NCBI GenBank assembly: GCA_903868295.1
Contig: CAIPUQ010000459.1
Location: 1-5,109 of the forward strand
Length of the DNA: 5,109 nt
Direction of reading: 5' to 3'
Origin: an uncultured Roseiflexaceae bacterium
GTDB lineage: Bacteria; Chloroflexota; Chloroflexia; Chloroflexales; Roseiflexaceae
The notes below the pieces were generated by a model. It saw only the letters and a program-made list of their open reading frames with translations, was not told where the DNA came from and searched no databases. The translations under genes were made by a program, and so were the position numbers. Numbering within the stretch: position 1 is the stretch's first letter; every line of letters starts with the position of its first letter. Positions 1-5,109 of the stretch are shown here, piece by piece.

Positions 1-58
1 ATTTTTATAATATTTTACGGAAAATTCATTATATTATTTTAACTAATATCTCTCTTTT
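1..58. other. Very AT-rich non-coding segment at the left edge
   Basis: Only 8 of these 58 bases are G or C, in sharp contrast with everything to the right. Both strands carry a TATAAT hexamer (6-11 on plus, 28-33 on minus), but such matches are expected by chance at this composition. A -35 partner would lie outside the window for the plus copy, and none is visible for the minus copy. A small perfect dyad, ATTTT-acgg-AAAAT, sits at 12-25; its A/T-only stem makes it a poor terminator. The segment could be a promoter or UP-element region, or the edge of a foreign or rearranged piece of DNA. No gene is seen in it. Confidence 0.6.
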
Positions 59-205
59 ACGCGTCAGGATGCAGTATTCCCTCAGAGCCAACGGCACCGT
101 AGTTGGACGTCGATTGCGTGGAGTTTCTTACGACATAATGACGATTTGGCGCAACCCGTGGTGAGTGCTGTTCTGCGTGCTACTATGCATAAATACATCT
201 GACTC
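59..205 (+). other. Region upstream of the exported-protein gene; no intact gene
   Basis: Composition here is like that of the genes to the right. A plus-strand frame is open from 47 to a TGA at 200-202 and reads plausibly as protein (for example ...AWSFLRHNDDLAQPVV...), but it has no ATG before its last few codons and a stop at 44-46. It is either the remnant of a gene end or a chance frame. Weak promoter-like pieces exist (CATAAT at 134-139, TACTAT at 181-186), without a -35 element at proper spacing. An 8-base palindrome, TATGCATA, lies at 184-191. The promoter for the downstream gene is probably somewhere in 1-205 but cannot be pinned down. Confidence 0.4.
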
Positions 206-213
206 GGGGGGAA
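206..213 (+). promoter_or_regulatory. Probable ribosome binding site of the exported-protein gene
   Basis: A purine-rich GGGGGGAA lies 7 bases before the ATG at 221. It is an imperfect Shine-Dalgarno sequence, but together with the signal peptide that begins at this ATG it supports the chosen start. Confidence 0.5.
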
Positions 214-220
214 CGGCTGC

Positions 221-1354
221 ATGAAACATTACGTACACCTACCATGGGTGCTGTTGGTACTGCTGTGTGTCTCTTTGGGTTTGCCCATGCAACCAGCACA
301 CGCTGCAGACACCTGCTCCCGCGAGACGGGATTTTGTATTGATGCGCGCATCGTGAGGTATTGGCAATCGAATGGTGGACTCAGTGTGTTTGGGCACCCT
401 ATCAGTGCGGTACAAGAGCGGTTCGAAAATGGCGGCATTATCCGTACCCAGTATTTCGAGCGGCATCGCATAGAGGTCCACCCATTAGCAGCACCATACG
501 ACATCCAACTTGGTCATGTGGGATCCGAAGAACTGCGCGCGCGGTACGGCGTCGACAATGCTGCAGACACGCGTGGCAATCAAGCAGGCTGTCGGTGGTT
601 TGGCGAGACCAATCACGCAGTGTGTGGTGAATTTGCCGCATACTGGCAAGGACACGGGGTTGCGCTGGACCAACGCAACGGCTGGTCCTATGCAGAAAAT
701 CTTGCGTTGTTGGGGTTCCCGGTGTCCGGTGAAATGACCGAGACGCACGAAGGACAGAGCTTCACGGTCCAGTATTTCGAACGCGGCCGCTTGGAGCTTC
801 ATCCCAATAATCCTGCACCGTACCGTGTGTTGTCAGGGCTTCTCGGCCGTACCGCGCAACAGCGTACTGCGCCAGCAGCGGTCACGGTCAGCGCGCCGAC
901 GGTAGCGGTGCTGCCCGATAGTGTGTTGCAGACCTTTGTGACAAACCGTATGCCCGTCGTTGGGTACTGGCAGGCGTCTGAGCACGGGATCTACAGCGCC
1001 GTCACGAATATACGCTATCTGCATACATTTGCATCGTATCGTGCCCCAGACGGAAAGCGTTTTGTGGCAATGACCGTCCAATACCGCAACGATCGCCAAC
1101 CGAATCAAGCAACCGAATACGCGGGGCCAGAGTTATACACCTTGGTCGATCTGCAGGACGGTGTGCACGCGCTCGACGAGCGCTACATCGGTTTGACAGA
1201 CGTCTTGGCGGGGACCATGGTGGCACCCGGCCAGCGTACCGGCGGTCAAATCTTGTTCTTGATTGACAAGGATACCGCGCCCAAGCAGCTCCGGGTACAA
1301 ACCAATGCGGGGGTTGTCACCATTGAACTCCGTGTATGGCCGATTATCCCCTAG
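221..1354 (+). CDS. Exported two-repeat protein with C-terminal DUF4352-like domain
   Basis: A 377-residue protein of unknown function, predicted to be secreted. Residues 1-28 form a signal peptide (hydrophobic core about 8-22, cleavage likely after AHA-28), which supports this ATG. Two related repeats follow, at about 32-105 and 124-210. Each opens with a Cys pair (C32/C39 and C124/C135), then an 'A/R-YWQ' motif, a G-(H/F)-P turn, 'QYFER..(I/L)E(V/L)HP' and a P-Y motif. The second repeat has about 15 extra residues before 'LLGFPVSGE', which recalls LGFP-type wall-associated repeats. After an Ala/Thr/Val linker (about 211-232), residues 235-375 look like a beta-sandwich of DUF4352 type: 'FVAMTVQYRN', a ligand-like 'LVDLQDG' strand and 'VAPGQRTGGQILFLID'. 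I know similar repeats from exported Chloroflexota proteins, often attached to wall hydrolases; no enzyme domain is present here. A role in surface binding or adhesion is inference. The membrane-protein gene follows 64 bases downstream. Confidence 0.85.
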   Translation: MKHYVHLPWVLLVLLCVSLGLPMQPAHAADTCSRETGFCIDARIVRYWQSNGGLSVFGHPISAVQERFENGGIIRTQYFERHRIEVHPLAAPYDIQLGHVGSEELRARYGVDNAADTRGNQAGCRWFGETNHAVCGEFAAYWQGHGVALDQRNGWSYAENLALLGFPVSGEMTETHEGQSFTVQYFERGRLELHPNNPAPYRVLSGLLGRTAQQRTAPAAVTVSAPTVAVLPDSVLQTFVTNRMPVVGYWQASEHGIYSAVTNIRYLHTFASYRAPDGKRFVAMTVQYRNDRQPNQATEYAGPELYTLVDLQDGVHALDERYIGLTDVLAGTMVAPGQRTGGQILFLIDKDTAPKQLRVQTNAGVVTIELRVWPIIP

Positions 1355-1418
1355 ACACGGTGATGGGACCACTTGCCCAGAGCGTGTGCGCCATGCTCGT
1401 ACAGAAACGTGACACATC
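1355..1418 (+). other. 64-base spacer between the two plus-strand genes
   Basis: I see no stable G/C hairpin followed by a T run, so there is no intrinsic terminator. There is also no convincing promoter, and no Shine-Dalgarno in front of the GTG at 1419. Readthrough from the exported-protein gene into the membrane-protein gene is the simplest reading. Confidence 0.4.
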
Positions 1419-2597
1419 GTGTTTGCAAGAGAAACTTCCAAAACCAAAGAAGCACGGATACAGACATGGTCGCGGACGTTTGCACGACTCGTTGCAGTCA
1501 CGACCGTACCTGTATTGCTGTGTGCACTATGGTTGAACATTGCGGACATGGTAACCCTCAAATCAAGCACATTTGTGGCGACCTTACGGCAACCTGCGCC
1601 GGGTACGACCCCAGTACCAACCCGTTCACTCATCGCCGCAGCGCTGAGTCGGACGCAACTCGATGTACGCTCAGTCTACGAAGCGATGTACCCGGCACAG
1701 ACTACCCAATTTGTTGCGCTGTTGCTGGTCCCTAGCCTTATTGATGAGCTCCAAGGAGATGTGCGGGCTGAGAATATCTCGTACATCATTGATCAGCGTC
1801 TACCGGTACTCGTACGCGAGTATGTCCACGACGCACCGCTCTGCACCCAAGTACAAGAACGCCAGATTATGGCCGTCATCGAAATGCCTACTGGCTATGC
1901 GGTAGATGTCTGTCGGCCCGTGAAGCGCGAAAACGAACAGGCTGTGGTGACGTGGTTGACTGCATCGCTCCAAAAGGGGTTCAACAGCCCCGAAGCAGAG
2001 ATACAGGGCATCATTTATCCGCAACGTGTCGAAACCCAAGAACGCATGGTGTATGCCCGATTTGCACAGTATGCCCGCTATGGTGCGATTTTTGCCATTA
2101 TTTTGGTGGGAGCGGTCGTTGCCATGACGGGAATGCGCTGGCATGCAAGCATGAGCTGGCTCGGTGTCATTTGGATCGCAACGGGGATTTTGGGTGTCAG
2201 CGTACGTGCAGTGACCGAGTCAGGACAAGCATTCGACGGCACACTCATGCTCCAGCAGTATAGTCGCCAAGCTGCCTGGGCTGGATTACCGCTGGGCGTG
2301 TTGATCCGCGTATTGGCGGACCCCTCGTTCCGCGATTGGAGCATCATCAGCGCGTGCATCGTCCTGTTTGCAGGCACAGTAGGCGTCGGTCTGGGTGCGC
2401 TCCAACCAATACGACGGCCAATGCCCGTCGGTACCCTCACCCCGATGGAAGGTACCCCCTCCGAAGAATCTCCGTATGCGTCGAGTCTGACGGCAGTGGT
2501 ACCCACCGTTACCGTCACCGATGCATTACCAGCTGGTTTGGTAACCAACCCACTCGAAATCATCCGCGACGACGAGACACCACCCAAAGTATCCTAA
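1419..2597 (+). CDS. Membrane protein of unknown function with a two-cysteine ectodomain
   Basis: A 392-residue integral membrane protein that I cannot assign to a named family. A basic N-terminus (R13, R19, R23) precedes a first membrane helix at about 24-42. A predicted extracytoplasmic domain (43-217) follows, with mostly helical-looking sequence and just two cysteines, C142 and C165, that could pair. Further helices lie at about 221-238, 247-265 and 308-328. The stretch 284-300 is probably an amphipathic helix rather than a fifth span. The tail (330-392) is rich in Pro, Thr and Ser and starts 'PIRRP', which favours a cytoplasmic location. The layout (helix, ectodomain with 'CT' and 'CRP' cysteines, three more helices) resembles a family of uncharacterised Chloroflexota membrane proteins as I remember it. 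The start is a GTG: an in-frame TGA at 1410-1412 rules out anything earlier, and no clear Shine-Dalgarno is present. The next in-frame ATG (1548) would remove the first helix. The 3' end overlaps scpB. Confidence 0.8.
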   Translation: MFARETSKTKEARIQTWSRTFARLVAVTTVPVLLCALWLNIADMVTLKSSTFVATLRQPAPGTTPVPTRSLIAAALSRTQLDVRSVYEAMYPAQTTQFVALLLVPSLIDELQGDVRAENISYIIDQRLPVLVREYVHDAPLCTQVQERQIMAVIEMPTGYAVDVCRPVKRENEQAVVTWLTASLQKGFNSPEAEIQGIIYPQRVETQERMVYARFAQYARYGAIFAIILVGAVVAMTGMRWHASMSWLGVIWIATGILGVSVRAVTESGQAFDGTLMLQQYSRQAAWAGLPLGVLIRVLADPSFRDWSIISACIVLFAGTVGVGLGALQPIRRPMPVGTLTPMEGTPSEESPYASSLTAVVPTVTVTDALPAGLVTNPLEIIRDDETPPKVS

Positions 2598-3190
2598 TCG
2601 ATACGGCTATCGCCAAGCGGTACAGTGGGGAACATCGTTTGTAACGGCGTTGCTTCGTCGCCACCATCTGCGAGGAGCGGGATGTCCAACGGCGGCAGAT
2701 CGCGAAGCGACGTTAATCCGAACTGGCGGAGGAAGTGGTCCGTCGTCGCAAACAATACTGGCCGTCCAACGGTGTCGAGCCTGCCCACATCGACGACCAG
2801 CTCGCGAATCTGAAGTTGACGCACCAGCGTGCTACAATCGACCCCTCGAATGGCTTCGATTTGGGCACGCGTAATGGGCTGTCGATACGCGATGATGGTC
2901 AACACCTCTGAGACGGCATTGGACAACTTGGACGCGCCACTCTGCCCCAACATCCGCCGTACCATCGGCGCAGCCCCCACACTCGTCACAAATTGAATGC
3001 GATCTTCATGCCGGAGCACCACGATGCCACGCTGCTGATAGTGCGCACTGAGCACTGCGACGGCTGCTTCGATGGCACCGATGGGTACCTCGAGCCATTC
3101 GGCTAGCTGTGCTATACCTACCGGTTCGCCCGCGACAAACAAGATTGCCTCGATTTGGCCCTCGAGGCTGAGGGGCTGCATATCGACCAT
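2594..3190 (-). CDS. scpB: Chromosome segregation and condensation protein ScpB
   Basis: ScpB is the winged-helix (kite) subunit of the bacterial SMC-ScpAB condensin. It forms a dimer that binds ScpA and helps load and organise SMC on the nucleoid. At 198 residues this copy has the usual family length. The N-terminal winged helix (about 8-83) begins 'LEGQIEAILFVAGEPV'. The second (about 88-165) carries the family hallmark 'VSEVLTIIAYRQPITRAQIE', then 'AIRGV', 'VGRLDTVGRPVLFATT', 'FLRQFGL' and 'LRDLPPL'. The last 30 residues are a variable tail. The ATG at 3190 lies 3 bases after the upstream peptidase stop and has no Shine-Dalgarno, so translation probably depends on re-initiation. An alternative ATG three codons later would make little difference. 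The usual partner gene scpA is not adjacent; a peptidase gene occupies the upstream position. The TAG stop overlaps the end of the convergent membrane-protein gene. Confidence 0.95.
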   Translation of the reverse strand: MVDMQPLSLEGQIEAILFVAGEPVGIAQLAEWLEVPIGAIEAAVAVLSAHYQQRGIVVLRHEDRIQFVTSVGAAPMVRRMLGQSGASKLSNAVSEVLTIIAYRQPITRAQIEAIRGVDCSTLVRQLQIRELVVDVGRLDTVGRPVLFATTDHFLRQFGLTSLRDLPPLDIPLLADGGDEATPLQTMFPTVPLGDSRID

Positions 3191-3193
3191 GAG

Positions 3194-4291
3194 TTAGCCG
3201 ACGCACTGCAGGTCGCGCGCGAAGGTCGTCATGGTGGTAGCACCCGTTGCGGTACGAACCAGCATGTCTTCGATACGCACACCGAACTCGCCAGGCAGGT
3301 ATATCCCTGGCTCGACGGTAAATGTCATTCCATCGAGGATGGGATTGTGATCGCCGGCCACCATGAATGGCGGCTCGTGGACATCGATGCCCAGACCATG
3401 ACCAGTCCGATGGATGAAGAACGCACCGAAACCGGCTGCGTCGATGACGGCCCGTGCTGCGCGATCAACCGAGTCACCGCTCGCACCGGGCTGTTGGGCT
3501 GCCAGTCGACCCGCCTGGTTGGCTGCCAGGACGGTGTTGTAGACCAGGGTGGCACGTTCGGACAAACTACCCACACCGATGGTGCGCGTAATGTCCGAGA
3601 CATAGCCATCGACGATAGCCCCGCCGTCGATAACCACCAGATCGCCCGACTGGAGCTGCCGCATCCCATTGGTGTGATGTGGGCTCGCGCCATTGGGACC
3701 AGAGCCGACGGCCAGGTCAAACGACGGGACACTCCCGGCGGCGCGAATGCGTCGTTCCCAATCGGCGGCGACATCGAGCTCGGTCATCCCGATACGGATT
3801 GCGCCAATAGTTGCGGCCAACGTCGACTCGGCGACCACTATCGCGCGCTGCATTGCGGCGAGTTCGTCGCTGGACTTCTGCATGCGCAGGCTGGCAATCA
3901 ACGGATCGGCATCGATCATCCGTGCGCTCGGCACGACGGCCTCGACTGCCCGTAACTCGAAGACGCGCATCGTGGTGTGCTCGACTGCAATGGTACGAAC
4001 CGTACCGCCCAACGCGGTGACCGCAGCACGGAGCGCAGTCGTCGGGCCATCACCATCGTCCCACGGGTGCACGGTAACGGGGAACTCTGCCGCAGCCTGT
4101 GCGCGCGGTGCCTCCATGGTGGGCAACACCATGTGAGCGGTGCCAGTACGCGGGACAAGCATACAGGCGAGTCGTAATTTGGTCGAAAAGCCGATACCGC
4201 TCAGATACCGCATGTTGGTACCTGGGACAAGGATGGTGACATCAATGCCGGCGGCTGCCATGGCGGCCTGCATCCGTGCGAGTCGTGTCAT
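3194..4291 (-). CDS. M24-family metallopeptidase, Xaa-Pro aminopeptidase/dipeptidase type
   Basis: A 365-residue cytoplasmic enzyme of the pita-bread fold. It probably removes N-terminal residues in front of proline, or cleaves Xaa-Pro dipeptides, using two divalent metal ions. Residues 1-135 form the creatinase-like N-terminal domain ('GTNMRYLSGIGF', 'LPTMEAPRAQ'). The catalytic domain (about 140-360) has all five metal ligands expected for M24: D222 in 'VVIDGGA', D233 in 'YVSDITRT', H298 in 'HRTGHGLG', E327 in 'TVEPGIY' and E341 in 'VRIED'. H205 and H305 match the conserved accessory histidines. The complete ligand set argues for an active enzyme. Length and motifs fit PepQ/PepP-like proteins; sequence alone does not settle aminopeptidase versus dipeptidase. 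The ATG overlaps the kinase TGA (ATGA, 4288-4291) and is served by a GAGGAG 8 bases upstream. The stop is 3 bases before scpB. Confidence 0.93.
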   Translation of the reverse strand: MTRLARMQAAMAAAGIDVTILVPGTNMRYLSGIGFSTKLRLACMLVPRTGTAHMVLPTMEAPRAQAAAEFPVTVHPWDDGDGPTTALRAAVTALGGTVRTIAVEHTTMRVFELRAVEAVVPSARMIDADPLIASLRMQKSSDELAAMQRAIVVAESTLAATIGAIRIGMTELDVAADWERRIRAAGSVPSFDLAVGSGPNGASPHHTNGMRQLQSGDLVVIDGGAIVDGYVSDITRTIGVGSLSERATLVYNTVLAANQAGRLAAQQPGASGDSVDRAARAVIDAAGFGAFFIHRTGHGLGIDVHEPPFMVAGDHNPILDGMTFTVEPGIYLPGEFGVRIEDMLVRTATGATTMTTFARDLQCVG

Positions 4292-5109
4292 AACTGGTGC
4301 TCCTCTTCGTTTTCGGGTGGGGCAAATGCGACGCGGGCGATAGCCCAGCCCGATTGAATAGAAAACTGAAAATCGCCGTTGAGGTCGCTTTCGACCAATG
4401 TACGGACCATCTGGAGTCCCATACCGGTGCCCCGATGTGGCGGTAACCCAACGGTACGCTCCGGACCATTATCGCGGACTTCGATTGCATAATCGGCCCC
4501 TTGGTCGACCAGCGTGATGATGACGTCGCCGCCCACCATCGATAAGCCGTGCGAGAGGGCGTTCATGATGAGTTCGTTCAACACAATCGACAGTACGGTC
4601 GCCTGGCGCGATCCCACGCTGATTGCAACGCCTGATACGCGAAAGTGCACCGTGTGCGCAGGATCGGTCATACTGACAACCGCGTGATCGACAATTTGTT
4701 GGACGATGGCGTTGACGGTGGTGATCCCGATATCCTCACGCGAGAGGAGATTGTGGACCGCCGAGATTGCCTGGATGCGGGCGACACTGTCACGCAGCGA
4801 ATGGCTCGCTTCGGATTCGACCGGCAAACGTCGGAGTTGCATGGTCAGCAACGCCGAAATCGTCTGGAGATTGTTGCGGACCCGATGATGCATTTCTTGG
4901 AGCATGACCGATTTGACGGCGAGCGCACGTTGACTGTCGTCATACAAGCGTGCGTTTTCGATGGCGATGGCAGCAGCATCGGCAAACGCCGCCAGCAACC
5001 GTACCTGTTCGAAATCATAGTAGTGTTCGTGCGCCATATACAAGCTGATGGCACCCAACGGCCGTTCGCCGCGCACCCGCAACGGTGTGCAATAGAGCGA
5101 AAAGAAGCC
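4288..5109 (-). CDS. GAF-HisKA_2 sensor histidine kinase, PdtaS-like (N-terminus outside window)
   Basis: The last 273 residues of a two-component sensor kinase; the frame stays open through the right edge, so the start lies outside. The visible part begins in the C-terminal half of a GAF sensor domain (visible residues 1-55, ending 'FADAAAIAIENARLY'). A short linker helix leads to a HisKA_2 dimerisation domain with the phosphoacceptor box 'EMHHRVRNNLQT'; H75 of the visible part is the likely site. The HATPase domain (about 160-265) has an N box 'LNELIMNALSHG' (N179, N183), 'VRDNGPE' as G1 and 'GTGMGLQMVRTLVE' as G2. The order and wording closely follow mycobacterial PdtaS, whose partner PdtaR has an RNA-binding ANTAR domain. 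By analogy this is probably a soluble kinase sensing a small ligand. No membrane segment or response regulator is visible. A TTG at 5082 is in frame but would cut the GAF domain, so it is not a credible start. Confidence 0.92.
   Translation of the reverse strand, partial: GFFSLYCTPLRVRGERPLGAISLYMAHEHYYDFEQVRLLAAFADAAAIAIENARLYDDSQRALAVKSVMLQEMHHRVRNNLQTISALLTMQLRRLPVESEASHSLRDSVARIQAISAVHNLLSREDIGITTVNAIVQQIVDHAVVSMTDPAHTVHFRVSGVAISVGSRQATVLSIVLNELIMNALSHGLSMVGGDVIITLVDQGADYAIEVRDNGPERTVGLPPHRGTGMGLQMVRTLVESDLNGDFQFSIQSGWAIARVAFAPPENEEEHQL
4300..4305 (-). promoter_or_regulatory. Shine-Dalgarno sequence for the M24 peptidase, inside the kinase gene
   Basis: On the minus strand GAGGAG lies 8 bases before the ATG at 4291, near the ideal distance. 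It is located within the last codons of the kinase gene, in the stretch encoding the 'ENEEEHQL' tail, so the acidic C-terminus of the kinase doubles as the binding site. It fixes the peptidase start. Confidence 0.8.

Noticed and set aside
6..33. TATAAT hexamers on both strands in the AT-rich edge
   Set aside because: They are expected by chance at 14% G+C, and no -35 partner is visible at proper spacing.
1133..1735. Other open frames of 120-166 codons crossing the junction of the two plus-strand genes
   Set aside because: They overlap well-supported genes in other frames, and their translations are rich in Cys, His and Arg as expected for shadow frames.
2526..2548. Overlapping dyads near the end of the membrane-protein gene (ACCAGCTGGT, TTGGTAACCAA and a 6-base stem TTACCA/TGGTAA)
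   Set aside because: The stems are short, lie inside coding sequence and have no T run after them on either strand, so I do not call a terminator.
2078..2587. A 169-codon minus-strand frame opposite the membrane-protein gene, which would be downstream of scpB
   Set aside because: The opposite strand encodes clear membrane helices, and this frame has low-complexity composition and no recognisable motif.
3155..3955. A 266-codon plus-strand frame opposite the peptidase gene
   Set aside because: It lies antisense to a complete M24 enzyme with all metal ligands; its length reflects the codon bias of that gene. It has no recognisable domain.
5080..5082. In-frame TTG as the start of the histidine kinase
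   Set aside because: The frame stays open to the window edge and encodes typical GAF sequence before this codon ('GFFSLYCTPL'), so the gene begins outside the window.

Overview
The window looks like a piece of a moderately GC-rich bacterial chromosome. The most likely source is a member of the Chloroflexota. I infer this from the exported two-repeat protein (paired Cys and 'QYFER..(I/L)E(V/L)HP' signatures) and from the four-helix membrane protein with a two-cysteine ectodomain, both of which resemble proteins I associate with that phylum. No RNA gene, mobile element, CRISPR array or clear intrinsic terminator was found.

Layout. Positions 1-220 have no intact gene. The first 58 bases are extremely AT-rich (8 G/C of 58), and composition changes sharply at about 59. 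Two plus-strand genes follow: an exported protein with two related repeats and a C-terminal beta-rich domain (221-1354), then a membrane protein of unknown function (1419-2597). They lie 64 bases apart with no visible terminator between them and may share a transcript. Both products act at or outside the cytoplasmic membrane, so they may form a cell-envelope unit, but this rests on position only.

The rest is a minus-strand operon read from the right edge leftwards. It holds a GAF/HisKA_2 sensor histidine kinase of PdtaS type (4288-5109, N-terminus outside the window), an M24-family Xaa-Pro-type aminopeptidase (3194-4291) and the chromosome segregation protein ScpB (2594-3190). The kinase and peptidase genes overlap by 4 bases, with a strong Shine-Dalgarno sequence inside the kinase gene. 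Only 3 bases separate the peptidase gene from scpB, which has no Shine-Dalgarno of its own, so the three look translationally coupled. scpB meets the plus-strand membrane-protein gene tail to tail with a 4-base overlap, leaving no intergenic terminator space.

Most of the window is ordinary. The points worth a second look are the unknown membrane protein, the exported repeat protein, the kinase-peptidase-scpB grouping without an adjacent scpA, the overlapping convergent gene ends, and the AT-rich left edge beside a possible remnant reading frame. I do not see strong evidence for an undescribed biological system.
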